Under the pieces are notes generated by a model. That model was not told the origin of the DNA. It searched no databases and saw only the letters and a list, made by a program, of their open reading frames with translations. A stretch of DNA of 64,000 bases from Megalonaias nervosa. Its lineage: Eukaryota > Mollusca > Bivalvia > Unionida > Unionidae. Positions 1 to 11,504 of the stretch are shown here, piece by piece (the first letter of the stretch is position 1; every line of letters begins with the position of its first letter). The translations under genes and the position numbers were made by a program. Where the stretch lies: assembly GCA_016617855.1 (NCBI GenBank), contig JAECUM010016850.1, positions 1 through 64,000 of the forward strand, given 5' to 3'.

Positions 1-154
1 CGTCGGTTAAGACTAGTTTTTAACCGACGACCCAGGGTACCCGGGAGGCTGGCATAGTATCCTGACCTCCCGTGATGCTGTGTGTGGGGCATCAAACGAA
101 GTCAGGTTTCCAAGCTGATAAATTGCCCAAGACGTTCCGATTGCAACAACAGCC
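1..154 (+). promoter_or_regulatory. C9orf78: 5' flank and 5' UTR of the C9orf78 homologue
   Basis: The interval lies directly upstream of the start codon at 155. CpG dinucleotides are visibly denser here and in exon 1 than in the following introns, as expected of an unmethylated promoter. Bases 1-10 and 20-29 form a perfect 10-bp hairpin stem with a 9-nt loop. The start context is good (purine at -6, ATGG). No TATA box is evident, and the transcription start cannot be placed from sequence alone. Confidence 0.5.
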
Positions 155-246
155 ATGGCCGAGTTCACGAAAGGAAAATCTAAAAATTTCCGTAAAAGGA
201 AACCATCTTCAGACGAGGACGACGATTCTGAAGATGACACTGTTGT
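155..246 (+). CDS. C9orf78: C9orf78 homologue exon 1 (residues 1-30 plus 2 nt)
   Basis: The exon starts at the ATG at 155 in a good Kozak context. It encodes a basic stretch (KGKSKNFRKRK) followed by a Ser/Asp/Glu-rich acidic run, matching the basic-then-acidic N-terminus of the family. Three GT dinucleotides (242, 245, 247) could serve as donor. The one at 247 is chosen because it leaves two bases that complete a codon with the first base of exon 2 and gives a colinear 290-aa product. The antisense open frame over this exon is a shadow. Confidence 0.82.
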
Positions 247-604
247 GTTAGACCCAAATTAATATACTTCACAATATCTATTTTATGACATATTTATTGG
301 ACCAGATTACTATTGTTTCATGATTTTTGTCGAACCGTTTCCTTTGCTTACCAATTTTTCCACAGTAACTTATTTTCGATGTATGCATAAAAATCAACCT
401 TATTTTCTTTCCTTCTATTTTCCTTATGAAATTGTTGTTTATACATTCACTGTAATTGTTTTTTCCATCACTTAGTCAACGAACGACTGGGTATGGTATA
501 TCTTTGTACGACTTGCACACCGATATCATTGTTCCATTGAACTTTTCTTCATATGATATCTGGTGGGTTCCTAGACATTTCAAACCCAAAGACAGTTCGG
601 CCCG

Positions 605-650
605 GACATTTCAACCTCAAGGACAATTCCCAAGACAATTCGACCCCAAC
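605..650 (+). repeat. Left arm of a 2.8-kb-spaced inverted repeat
   Basis: This segment is built on the motif GACATTTCAACCYCAA...CCAAGACAATTCGACCCC. It is the reverse complement of 3332-3374 with a few differences. Related degenerate units lie just outside on both sides (about 570-604 and 3288-3395). The arrangement suggests the termini of an old non-autonomous DNA transposon, but no target duplication or transposase was found. Confidence 0.5.
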
Positions 651-2689
651 TTAATTTATTGTGTCCCGTGTTTACGTGTGGGTCATATAATAGTGCAAAA
701 CAGTAAACGACCATTTTGTTCCATAAACAAGATCAAATATACCGAAGACGACTGGGTCAGCCATTAAAATTTTAAACAAAATAGAAGCATGTGTCACTGT
801 ATGAATATTGGGAGAATTTAAACTTGAGCTAAACATCAACAGTGTAATGGTTAAAGAAGAAGTATGTTCGTTTATTATGTATAATTAAAAGAAAAAAATA
901 CGTTACAGTTCTAGTACCAGGTAGACTATCAGTCTTTTTAACAAATAAATATAACTGTTAAAAAGATATACTGGCTTTTGTATGTATTTATGGTGTAAGA
1001 AACAGAAAAGTTTTTAATGTCTTGTGTCATTCATACCTTGTTAATGTTAACACAAATCAGTTGGCATTATATCAAAATATGTCCAGTCGAAATGTCACAA
1101 TATAAGATTTATACTGATGATTTGAATCAAAGAGTATGTACGGTAAATGTAATGTAGGTTGTTACATGAATAGTATATGTTTGAATCAATTTGATTATGT
1201 TGATTTGATGTCTGTAATTTCCTTTGCTGTAAGATCATGCAGAACTTGTTAACCACATGTGACAACTATGCTGTTGAAAATTATATATTGTATAATACTA
1301 AATATAATTAACAAAAAAGTCTATGTGCTCTTTAGACTTATACATTTTGACATTCCTGTAAAACACCAGTTTGTATTAAATGAAGACATTTACAATTTGT
1401 TATGACCTCCACATATCACGGACACGTAATTTCTGCAAACTTGTCAGATGAAGAGGATATTTTAAATCAGAGTTCTTCTGTGTACATGCAAACATGGTGA
1501 TACGGAGATTCGGCAGGTATAACTACTTTGTAGAGGTTTTATTGTTTGAAACTTACTGTACAAACTTGTATTGCTCTGCGCTTTTTTGTAATTATTCTAG
1601 GAATTGTTTACTAAAATTAGCTGTCTGTTATAACAATGTGTATAGATGTTTTTTTTATAGAATCACCCACGCAAAGAAAGCTTATCATTTAGTTTTTATT
1701 TTTTTTATAAAAAAGATTGCATATCCTCTTTTTACAATTATACATACACTGATGTATGGCTTTAGAACTAGACTGTCGTCTTCTTGAAACAATGTAATTC
1801 TGCAATTTGATGTATTGAGGATATACCAGGAGTTGCAATTAATTAGGCATAAAAACAGTAATCTGTATCTTTTTAGAAGATTAAGTCAGTTCTAAATAGG
1901 AACTCTAATCTAATAGCATGTCAATGCTGACATAGTTCAGTCTTTTGTCTCAATAACTTTGTATATATCTTCTAAGTACTTTTTGTCTTGATTCAGTAGT
2001 TTTATCCATTCATTCATTATGTAAAATTTCATTTTATAACTTTTTAATAACAAAATTCTGATGTGCTAGTTTTTCAGATGTTTCGCTGGGGATTGAAGTA
2101 CAACATCACAGTATATAATTTTCTTTTGCATTCATTTATAGCCCATGCATCTCATTTTCTCTCATTTGAAAACAAATTGGGGGAAAAACTGTACTTAATA
2201 TTCCAATAATGCACATTCTTTCCGATCTTATGGTAATTTGAGACCTTAATTTGCATCACAAGTTTTTATTTTGTTTACCTCGTAAGAAAGGTGTGTTGCT
2301 TGTTTTAAACTTCAATGGCAACATTTTGAAGCTGAATTGATTAAAAAGCATGGAGTTGTTGGTAGTAAATGTAGAATTAGGTAGTGATATCAGTTAAAGG
2401 ATGCTAATGCACATAGATAATAATGGGTCATATATACATTATTCTACGTACTGCCATAATTTAGTGCAGTATATAATATTCCATTGGTGACTTTGTATCC
2501 ATTAAACCGTTGCTTGCGAATACTAAGTCCAATAGATTAGCGAAATAGACTGTTGCTTGGTAGGCTATACTTTGTCTATATAACTGTCAATTATATATCC
2601 GATCGAAATGTCACAATATAAATGATATTTAATAAAAATCAATCCAATGTTACACACAAGTGTACCAAACACCTATATTAAAGCTTAGG

Positions 2690-3260
2690 ATAAAAATTGT
2701 CATGGAATGAAAATGTTCGGCTCTTTTATACAAATTTACATTGTGTGGTATTTTTTGTTTGCATACCATTTTCTTTTCATTAACAGTTCCCATCTTTTTT
2801 TGGCGACTTAGCGGTTTGTTGTGATTATGATTATCAAAAGTAATAACCTAGAATTAAAGACCTCGGTGCTGTCGGCATCTTCTTTAATTGCACGCATCAA
2901 TGAATCACAGTGTGATTAGTGGGATTGACCATTAACATTATGCTAATTATTGTATTAAAAAAATTTGGCTCTTTTGGACAAAATTACAGTGTGTGGTACG
3001 TTTGATTTCTTTTCATTCAAATTAGTGTGCTTTCATTAACTTAATTAAAGCGACTTAGTGGTATCTTGGTATTTTCTTTAATAGCAGATATCAATGAATC
3101 AGAGTGTCTTTAGTGGGATTGACCATTATCAATGTGCTAATTTATTGTTTTACAAAAAGATTCAGCTCTGTTATACAAATTTACAGTATGTGGTAAATTT
3201 GACTTCTTTTCATTCAAATTAGGATGCATTCATTAACATAATAAAAGTGACTTTAAATAT
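2690..3260 (+). repeat. Threefold imperfect tandem repeat in intron 1
   Basis: Three diverged copies share a GGCTCTTTTATACAAATTTA-like start, a GTGTGGTA-TTTGA stretch, TTCTTTTCATTCAAATTAG and GAATCACAGTGT...AGTGGGATTGACCATTA. Copies begin near 2718, 2965 and 3163. They are non-coding in all frames. Confidence 0.65.
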
Positions 3261-3331
3261 AATTAACTGTTGACATCTTTTTTTCATGAATGCATGGGGT
3301 CGAATTGTCTCATGGCTGGGGTTTAAATATT

Positions 3332-3374
3332 TTGGGGTCGAATGTCTTGGGAATATTCATGGGGTTGAAATGTC
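3332..3374 (-). repeat. Right arm of the inverted repeat pairing with 605-650
   Basis: It reads as the reverse complement of 605-650 over about 43 bp (GGGGTCGAAT...GGGGTTGAAATGTC). Further degenerate copies of the same GGGGTYGAA-type unit occur from 3288 to 3395. Confidence 0.5.
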
Positions 3375-3495
3375 TTGAGGTCAAAATATCTTGCTCCCTT
3401 TTGTAGAATCATTGGTTTTGACGTAAAGTTGAAACATACTTTCCCCTTTACAGAAGTATACTACATTCAGACTGATACCTCTCATTTCATTTGAA

Positions 3496-3811
3496 CCACT
3501 TCGGTGGCCTAGTGGTTAAAGCATCTGCCTCGGATGCGGGAGGTCATGGGTTCGAACCCTGGCCGAGTCATACCAAAGACTTTAAAAAAATGGTACTAAC
3601 AGCTACCTCGCATGGTGCTCAGCATTAAGAGGTTAGTATTAGGACTGGTCGGCCTGGTGTCAGGATAATGTGACTGGGTGGGACATCATGCCACATGTCT
3701 GCGGCATGATGCCCCAGTGCTAGACATCACTATAAACTGTTACACTGCAGACATCGTAGCGATATGACTGAAAAATTGTTAAAGCTACATTAAAAATCTA
3801 AATCACACACA
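3496..3811 (+). mobile_element. SINE family A (tRNA-derived), copy 1
   Basis: A tRNA-like head has an A-box-like GGCCTAGTGGTTAAAGC and a B-box GGGTTCGAACCC, followed by an unrelated body of about 200 bp. The insertion is bracketed by an exact 15-bp direct repeat, CTCATTTCATTTGAA, at 3481-3495 and 3812-3826. Other copies are at 36221-36536 and (minus) 41890-42185. Confidence 0.88.
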
Positions 3812-4460
3812 CTCATTTCATTTGAAACATTATTTCATTATAGCATTCATATAAAATTTCACTGTATTCCCCCCATACTCTTCTTGGTGTACACACAATC
3901 AGACACTCTCTTGTTGGAATGTTAATGTGTTATGTCACTTGTTTTGTGCACTTCCGATGAATCTACTGCTGTGTGTTACACTATTGTTCATTTGGTAGAG
4001 CAATAACAATTGCACATAGAGGTTTACAAGGAAAATCACAATTTGGGAAAGATTTCTTCACAAAAGCTAAAACAATTAAATTGGGAAAAATGATGGTAAT
4101 ATAATAAAATTGTGTAATTGTAATAGAAACTATTCTTTAAAAGTTAATTCATAATTGGGTATGAAGACCATCTGTCTTTTGAATACACTGTTTGGGGGAA
4201 CTTCAGACTTAACAGCCACTTTTCGTAACTGATTTCCTTGGAAGTGCAAATAATCAGTGATGAAAGTAAAGATGTTTCAGGAGAAAGGGTTTATTTTTTA
4301 AATTTCTTATCATTCATACCACAGTAAAAAAATTAAGAAAATTAAGTAGGTCAGAATAAGGCAGCAATATTCAGTTATTTAAAAAATTATTTAGTTAATT
4401 AGAACAGTACTTGTTAAGTAAAATTGCTTATTTGCCATCACATAGTAAGACAATGTTTAC

Positions 4461-4464
<4 letters not shown>

Positions 4465-4524
<60 letters not shown>
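4465..4524 (+). repeat. (AT)n microsatellite before exon 2
   Basis: About 60 bp of near-uninterrupted AT dinucleotide ends six bases before the exon 2 boundary at 4530. It therefore occupies the place of the polypyrimidine tract. Confidence 0.95.
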
Positions 4525-4525
<1 letters not shown>

Positions 4526-4529
4526 ATAG

Positions 4530-4644
4530 AACTAAGCTTGAAGACATCAGAGTGATTCAGAAGTTAAGAGAAAGGCCTAAGGGAGTGAATGCAGTTGGAC
4601 TTGCACTTGGTAAAAAGATTACCAAGACAGAAGAAATTGAAGGG
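4530..4644 (+). CDS. C9orf78: C9orf78 homologue exon 2 (residues 31-69)
   Basis: It encodes the conserved block KLEDIRVIQKLRERPKGVNA and following residues, corresponding to the human segment around the RKRPNGVSAVAL motif. The acceptor AG is at 4528-4529, just after a long AT dinucleotide run. The donor GT is at 4645, with the codon complete (phase 0). Confidence 0.9.
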
Positions 4645-5035
4645 GTATTTATTATCATTATGGAGTGTGTGTATTTGTTATTTTACATCTGATATTTATT
4701 ATCATAAAATAGGAATATTATTGAGCATTTGACATCTTTCATTATTTTTATTACTTAACCAGTTTTAGTCTTTAAGTTCCTTTTTGGGGAATCTAAAGTT
4801 TGAATGATACACAATATTATGGATAGCAAGGAAGACTAATAAATTTATAATGTACTGGTTCCGATGAGTATTACAAGTCCTGAAAAGATGGTGTTTGGTA
4901 TCATTACCCGATTACAGTGATATGATAACATGGGTTACATTAACCTTTCCATTTTTGAATGTCTGGGACATCCATGGATGGAAATTGAAACGCCTATATC
5001 CCAAGTGTGCATAATCCCACCACTGTAGTTAAACC

Positions 5036-5700
5036 AAAGAACAGTCTTACTATATTGGACATTAAGATGGGTGCATGAAAACTGTAATCAGTAAATGGTT
5101 GGAGGTGTAACAGGATGCCATTCTGGGTTTTTCACTTAATGTTATGAACACATTAGAGCACTCCAAATGAATAATCATCAACATAAAAGATTTCAGTTGA
5201 TAGAAGTTTTTTTACATCCTTGTTTTGTAGTTTGTTGGGTTAATATTCCTATTTTTGGTAATTTAAATTTCATGTCCTTTATTACATCTGTAGCATTTCT
5301 TTCAGCAATAAAGGAAGACAAGATTGGTATCTTTTTTCCTACAGGTTTTGCAATGTCATTGAAAATATTCAACTGATGTTGTGATTGTTTGATAATGGAG
5401 ACACAAAATAACCAGTTGTTCTTACTATTTTGAACATTAAGTTCAGTAGATGAAAACTAATCATTAATTGGTTGGTGGTGTAAAAGGATATCATTTTCGC
5501 ATTTTAACTAAGGTCATGAAACACATGAGAGAACTCCAAATGAATAATCATCAGCTTCAGAGATTTTTCACATGCTAGTTTTGCAGTTTTACTGGCTTAA
5601 TATTGTTGAATTATGTCATCTAAATTTATATGTCCTTTGCTACATCTATAGAAAGATTTTTCTTTCACATTTGATATTTTTAGGGGAATCAGCCATAGCT
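5036..5700 (+). repeat. Diverged tandem duplication (~370-bp spacing)
   Basis: The first copy (about 5036-5370) and second (about 5408-5700) share landmarks such as CTCCAAATGAATAATCATCA, ATGAAAACT...ATCA, and TTTATATGTCCTTT-like stretches. Divergence is high. The open frames inside are low-complexity and not coding-like. Confidence 0.55.
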
Positions 5701-6041
5701 GCATTATATTATCTAATACAATTAATGCAAGCTGAGTCATTTTTATTAATTTTCTCATATTGTTACAGATAAGTTGTTATTATTAACATGTGTTTTAAAA
5801 TAACTGTGATGTCAAACCCACTGATACTTTATCACTCAGTGGTCCAGGAACAGTGGGGTACATGCTATATCATGGATGTCTAATATTCCCATATAACAGG
5901 ATGTTTCTTCTTGTATTGGGAAACATAAGAAGAGAGATGTCACATGCAGTCAGAAGAATGATGAAATTGTTCTTGATCTAATATCTAAAAGTGTTGTTTA
6001 AACTTGAAATCAGATGTGATTTAACAGTGGATATAAATGGA

Positions 6042-7719
6042 CATCACTATAAACTGTTACACTGTCGTGCCCTTGCACGAACTCCTCTGCCTCAGCTGAG
6101 AACAGGGACACATCCCCCAGGACATGCGAGACACCAACATCATCATTTTGTACAAGAATAAAGGAGACCGCAGCAACTGCAACAACTACCGGGGCATCTC
6201 CCTCCTCAGCATCGTCGGAAAGGCTTTCACATGTGTCACCTTGGTGCGCTTGCAGACCCTAGCCTCCCGTGTCTACCCAGAATCCCAATGTGGCTTCTGA
6301 GCCGGCCGGTCAACTGTAGACATGATCTTCTCATTACAGCAGCTGCAGGAGAAGTTTCGTGAGCAGCAGATGCCCCTCTACATTGCCTTCATAGACCTGA
6401 CAAAGGCATTTGACCTGGTCAGCCGGAGTGGACTCTTCAGGCTTCTGCCCCCATGACTGCTCGCTGTCGTCACATCGTTCCACGAGAACATGCAAAGCAC
6501 AGTGTGCTTCAACAGCACAACATCAGAGGCCTTTCCAGTCAGCAGTGGAGTGAAGCAGGGCTGCATCCTCGCGCCAACGCTCTTTGCCATCTTCTTCTCC
6601 ATGCTTCTCCAGTACGCCTTCAAGGACTGCAGCGAGGGAGTGTACATCCACACCAGGGCTAACTGCAAGCTGTTCAACATCGCTCATCTCCATGCAAAGA
6701 CTAAAGTCACAGAGGTTCTCATCCGTGAATTATTCTTTGGTGACGATGCAGCCTTGACATCACATACGGAAGATGAACTTCAGCAGCTGGTATGTCGCCT
6801 CTCCCATGCCTGCAAGGAGTTTGGACTGACCATCAGTTTGAAGAAGACAAACATCATGGTGCAGGATGCAGACTCCCCTCCCACCATCACCATCGAGGGG
6901 TACAACCTTGAAGTTGTTGAGAACTACACATACCTTGGGTCCACCATCTCCAGCTCACTTTCTACTGATGCTGAGGTGAACGGTAGGATTGCCAAGGCAG
7001 CAGCAGTTATGGCCAGACTGAACCAGAGGGTCTGGAACAACCCCACTTTCACTGAGAAGACCCAGCTGTGCGTCTACCAGGCCTGCGTGCTCAGCACACT
7101 CCTCTACAGCAGCGAGGCATGGACCACCTACACGAGCCACGAAAGGAAACTCAACAGCTTCCACCTGAGATGCCTGCAGTGCATTCTGCGCATCCAGTGG
7201 CAGGACAAAGTACCCAATACAGAGGTTCTGGAACGCGCCAGCATAAACAGCATGATCTCCATCCTCAGCGGGAGGTGTCTTTGCTGGCTCGGCCACGTCA
7301 AGAGAATGGATCCAGGCCGCATTCCCAAGGACCTGCTATATGGCGAGCTAGGAGAAGGCGCACGACTGACTGGATGGCCACGTCTGCGTTAAAAAGATGT
7401 CTGCAAGAAGGACATGAAGACGGCCAACATCAGCGTCAACAACTGGGAGAGCTGTGCTGACGGCCGCTCTGCCTGGCGCCTTGCTGTCAGACAGGGCGTT
7501 CAGAAAGCCAATGAAACGAGAAACACAAACCTCGCTACAAAGAGAGCCAGGAGGAAGGCGAAACAACAACAGCCTCAACAAGCATCAATGTTCACCTGCA
7601 GCAAGTGCAACAGAGACTGTCACTCTAGGGTCGGACTCTTCAGCCACTCACGAAGGTGCAGATAGGACACCCAACCGGAAGCTACACCATCGTCTCCTGA
7701 AGACGGACGGATGCCGACG
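6042..7719 (+). pseudogene. LINE reverse transcriptase, 5'-truncated and broken
   Basis: The reverse-transcriptase part of a non-LTR retrotransposon. The frame begins inside the fingers region (motif NNYRGISLLS near 6186) and runs through GVKQGC (from about 6550) and the catalytic box, which reads FGDD rather than FADD near 6740. It continues to the C-terminal FTCSKCNRDCHSRVGLFSH zinc-finger-like end, with a final stop at 7663-7665. In-frame stops sit near 6298 (TGA), 6453 (TGA) and 7390 (TAA). The block is GC-richer than its intron. Flanks share ATAAATGGA (6033-6041 and 7720-7728), a plausible target duplication. The first 24 bases match SINE family A, suggesting a chimeric insertion. The clade is not resolved. 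Confidence 0.85.
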
Positions 7720-8492
7720 ATAAATGGAAACTTACACAGTTTGGACACGTACTGGAAAAACCTCAGTCTCTTGAAGTTAGATGTGACACTCGAATCATCT
7801 CTGCATAAATTTAAAGCATGTCAGTTGAACTCATTCACAAGTTTATGACTATTTATACTTTTTTCTATCTTGACTGACCAAAACTTCTGTACACATTTGG
7901 TTGCTTACACAGACAACTGTTGTGATAGGGCAGGCATACACTCCATTCATTATTCTAGTCAACAAAAGAACATGTACTTTGTATGACATCAGGCTATTGT
8001 AAATGGGTAGTGTATGGATATCATAAAATCAACACTGCGTGATGCAGAAAAGGTCAGCTATTTTTCCTGCTGCTGCCAGTTCTTTTTAAGAATCGAAGAC
8101 ATAACATTATGTCAACAAATGTACTTTTTTCACAAGGTCAGATATGCTCAGGAACCAATGAGATTAGCTTAAAATTGATTAGATTTTGGGACTCAACACT
8201 TGCAACACATGTCATGTCCAGACTTGGTGAAAATTAATCGTATTATGTTTATTTAAGGATCTCTGCATAATTTCAGATGCGTATAATTATGCTTTCTCAG
8301 CAATTTGAATGCCAATGATTGCCCATTTAATCAACAACTGTGCATTATGGCAGCAGTTAATCATAACACTCTCATTGTGGACATTGTACAGCTTTGAAAT
8401 GTCCTTAACATTTTGCTTGAAAATTTTAGTTTTTAAATTTATTTTATCTGTGATCAGAATTTAATATATTTCAGTGTATCTCTGTGTTGTTG

Positions 8493-8497
<5 letters not shown>

Positions 8498-8534
<37 letters not shown>

Positions 8535-8543
8535 CATACATAT
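8498..8543 (+). repeat. (TA)n followed by (CATA)n microsatellite
   Basis: About 33 bp of TA dinucleotides run into three CATA units. Confidence 0.95.
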
Positions 8544-9182
8544 CACTTTACTTTAATACTGTACATGTATACAGGAGTTCTTTAGAAAAAAGGAATTTTT
8601 GAATAATTTTGAGTATTTGTGATTGTCTTTGAACAGCTTTTTGATCTCTGTAATGTGAAAGCAATTGAATTTAATAGAACATCTGTAACTTCATGTTTTA
8701 TGTGCCTATTGAGTTGATTTAAATTCATAAATATTGACTTTGAGATGATTTATTTTGGAATAGCATTAAATGGCTTCATTTGATAGATCAGTCATGTGCA
8801 AAAACTTAACCATTACTCACAAATTACCATGACACATTGTGTTTCAATTGTATGTTATAGGAATTAATATGTTGGTGCTTTTTGTGGCATGTGATTTTAC
8901 AGGTAGCAAGGTAAACACATTTGGTATTTTATGCAAATCAGTAAATTGGTGGATGCTGCCAAAAATATCGCCACTTCTTGCCAGCTATTAAATTAACAGT
9001 TTAAGATTAGAGCACTAGTGTGTAGTCTGTTATCTCTTGTAAGGGCATCTTATCTGCTCCAGAATACAGCAGTTGCAATATACAATCATATAGCTTTTGC
9101 TTTTCAAATTCACATACTTGTATTTGCATGTATGTTGAGTACACTTTACATGACTGTGGTATTCCTTATTATTTTCTTACAG

Positions 9183-9247
9183 ACTGTTGAAGATCCATTC
9201 AAAATGAAGACTGGTGGCTTTGTAGATTTGAAGACGATCAAAATCAA
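9183..9247 (+). CDS. C9orf78: C9orf78 homologue exon 3 (residues 70-90 plus 2 nt)
   Basis: It contains the family signature EDPFKMKTGGFVDLK. The acceptor is preceded by a pyrimidine-rich tract ending at AG 9181-9182. The donor is a perfect GTAAGT at 9248, after the second base of a codon. Confidence 0.93.
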
Positions 9248-9483
9248 GTAAGTTTAGTTTGCTAGAAAGTAGAAATTCCAGTTTTTATTTACTGGAGATA
9301 ATAAGATTAGTTTTCCCAGATAAATTACAGACTCGATGTTGCCCTTTGTTTCCATGCTTGTAGCAGATAGACCTTAATTAGTTTATTAGAGAAATCTTTG
9401 TTGTTGTAACTTGCCAAAAATATGCTATATTTAGTATAAATTTGTGTTTATTACTTGATGTTACTGAGACTTTTCATAAATGT

Positions 9484-9690
9484 ATTTCATAGTTTTTAAA
9501 TTTTATGCTTGTTGTGTCATTTCAAGGGAGCTAATTTCATAGTTTTTAAATTTCATGCTTGTTTTGTCATTTTGTGGGAGTTAATTTCATAGTGTTTCAG
9601 TTTCATGCTTGTTATGTCATTTCAATTGAGTTAATTCCCTTGTGTTTAAATTTCATGCTTGTTTTGTCATTTCAAGGGAGTTAAGCATAG
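9484..9690 (+). repeat. Tandem repeat, ~56-bp unit x about 4
   Basis: The unit reads roughly TTTCATAGTTTTTAAATTTC ATGCTTGTT-TGTCATTTCAAGGGAGTTAA. Four consecutive copies have moderate divergence. Confidence 0.85.
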
Positions 9691-11181
9691 ATGAGATTCC
9701 AGGATATCATAAAAGTTTTATTTTTTTATTTAAAAAAATACGAGACTGTTTTTAATATTCACACTTTTGTACATATTTTATTTTGATTGTTCTTTTCTGT
9801 CCATGTTTTCTGTCCATCAGTAAGTTCTGCTTGTAACCTGACCACAATGTACTCTGAGATAGCAAGCGATATTTTGTAAGGTGTTTTATGAGTACAAGTA
9901 GATGAATAGTTTCAGCCCCTTGGATTATAGAAAACAAAATGTACAGATATTTCTGATGATTCCATCATTGGGTTTGTTTTTGTTTTTTATGCATTATTTA
10001 TTTTTTGGACAAACTTATTGAATTTTCATTATTGTTCTAGTACCAATAGAGTCCTACATGTCCTACTTCTTTCACCACATCACATTTTATTTAGACATTA
10101 AAAAACTTGAAAGATTATTGACAGAGAATATGAAATTAGCTCTCGTGTTTGATTGTGTAGTTATGTCAAGGGTATGGCTTATGTCTGACTCTCTGCTCAC
10201 ATTCCATAAATAGATGAAGTAACTCTAGGAATCCCTGTTTACCTTATGGCCCCTCAAGCATGGGAAAAAAGAAAATATTTTTGTTTTTTACCTTGAAATG
10301 GCAAGATGTATGTGTTGCTTTTTCTGGCAGTGACACCAAAGAATTTATTTTTTTCCAATGAGGAATGTTTAACAATTTAAACATAGCATTTCATGCTTTT
10401 TGATCAAGTTTTGTGTCAGTTGAATGCATGTTTGCAGTTATGTTTTAATCTTGCAAGATTAATACTGAAAATTCTTACATGAAACATGAAGACGGGAGTG
10501 AAATTCCATTTGTTTGTCAACCAATCATGAACAGATTATTATTTTGTTGCAGTTTATAGACTGATCGCAAATATGACATTAACAAGTTTATTCATTTCTC
10601 ACCAAATAGAAGTAGGAAGTAAAGACTTTTACCTCGATATTTGTCAACATTTTTGATAGTAGCCTATTTCTGAGGTTACCATCTCTAGTAATAACACAGT
10701 CGTATAACAATTTTGTTGAATCAAACTAAGATTTTAATATATTATAGTCTGAATATACCTCCCTATTTGTTTGTACCTACTACTGATTTCAATAATGGAA
10801 GTCTTTAATGTGATAAAAAGTGCACAGAACTTAGTCAATTCATTCATTCATTTCTAATTTGTAACCTGACTGTGACCTGAGTGGCCCTAACACTGGCATC
10901 CTCTGCACCTTCCATTCTCAACAGACATTGCATACTAACATGGTGCCACATTGTGTACACTATGGGCGAGTCTGTTTTCCTCAGACAACAGAGTAACATA
11001 GTTCATCCTATTCTGTAACTACCGAATAATTCCGTAAATCACCATAATGTTTTAGAGTTTAAAGCTATATCCCTTTGCATACATGAACATAGAAAATTAG
11101 GCCGCTTGTTAAATCCATGTGAAAGGCAAATTTGTAGTTATTCTTTTCCTTTGCTTGATTTGACATTGTAAATATCGGAAG

Positions 11182-11265
11182 CAGACAACTTAGTATTTCC
11201 TTCAATGTACATACATGTGTAGTCAGACAACTTAGTATTTCCTTCAATGTACATACATGTGTAGT
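11182..11265 (+). repeat. Perfect 42-bp tandem duplication
   Basis: Two identical consecutive 42-bp copies begin CAGACAACTTAGTATTTCCT and end ACATACATGTGTAGT, at 11182-11223 and 11224-11265. Being identical, they are a recent duplication or an assembly artefact. Confidence 0.85.
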
Positions 11266-11499
11266 CATGCTTACACCTCTGTGCTGAAAATGGACTTGTC
11301 CAGGAACTGGAAGTGACTGGGGAGCAGGGTCATCTTTTTTACACTGAAAACATGCATCTGGAATGAAACACGCAGATGATAATGGTGTTAGGCCACCCCA
11401 CCCCCCCGACATAGGTTTGAAATTATACATCATTTAATGAACTAAGTTCTGTGCATCTTTCATCTCATTTGTGCTTTTTGTTTTTTAAATCAGATGGGG

Positions 11500-11504
11500 G
11501 TACA
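11500..11504. repeat. Left target-site duplication GTACA
   Basis: GTACA directly abuts the left terminus and is repeated at 28636-28640 directly after the right terminus. Confidence 0.8.

Larger units (their letters stand above)
247..4529 (+). other. Intron 1 of C9orf78 homologue
   Basis: Non-coding, AT-rich. It contains a long-range inverted repeat (605-650 with 3332-3374), a threefold imperfect tandem repeat near 2690-3260, a SINE at 3496-3811 and an AT microsatellite ending next to exon 2. An open frame at 456-767 lacks recognisable features and overlaps the left inverted-repeat arm, so I do not treat it as a gene. I see nothing further. Confidence 0.75.
4645..9182 (+). other. Intron 2 of C9orf78 homologue
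   Basis: It holds a diverged tandem duplication (5036-5700), a LINE fragment (6042-7719) and a TA/CATA microsatellite (8498-8543). The remainder (4645-5035, 5701-6041, 7730-8497, 8544-9182) is AT-rich sequence in which I see no gene or clear repeat. Confidence 0.75.

Noticed and set aside
13..240. Minus-strand open frame with Ser-rich start
   Set aside because: It is the antisense shadow of exon 1, whose acidic codons read as Ser on the other strand.
456..767. 103-aa open frame downstream of exon 1
   Set aside because: No family motif, unusual composition, and it runs through the left arm of the inverted repeat, so it is likely chance in repeat DNA.
3520..3570. tRNA-like sequences with A and B boxes (also 36240, 42110, 45170, 63250)
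   Set aside because: They are the heads of SINEs with target duplications and non-tRNA bodies, not free tRNA genes.
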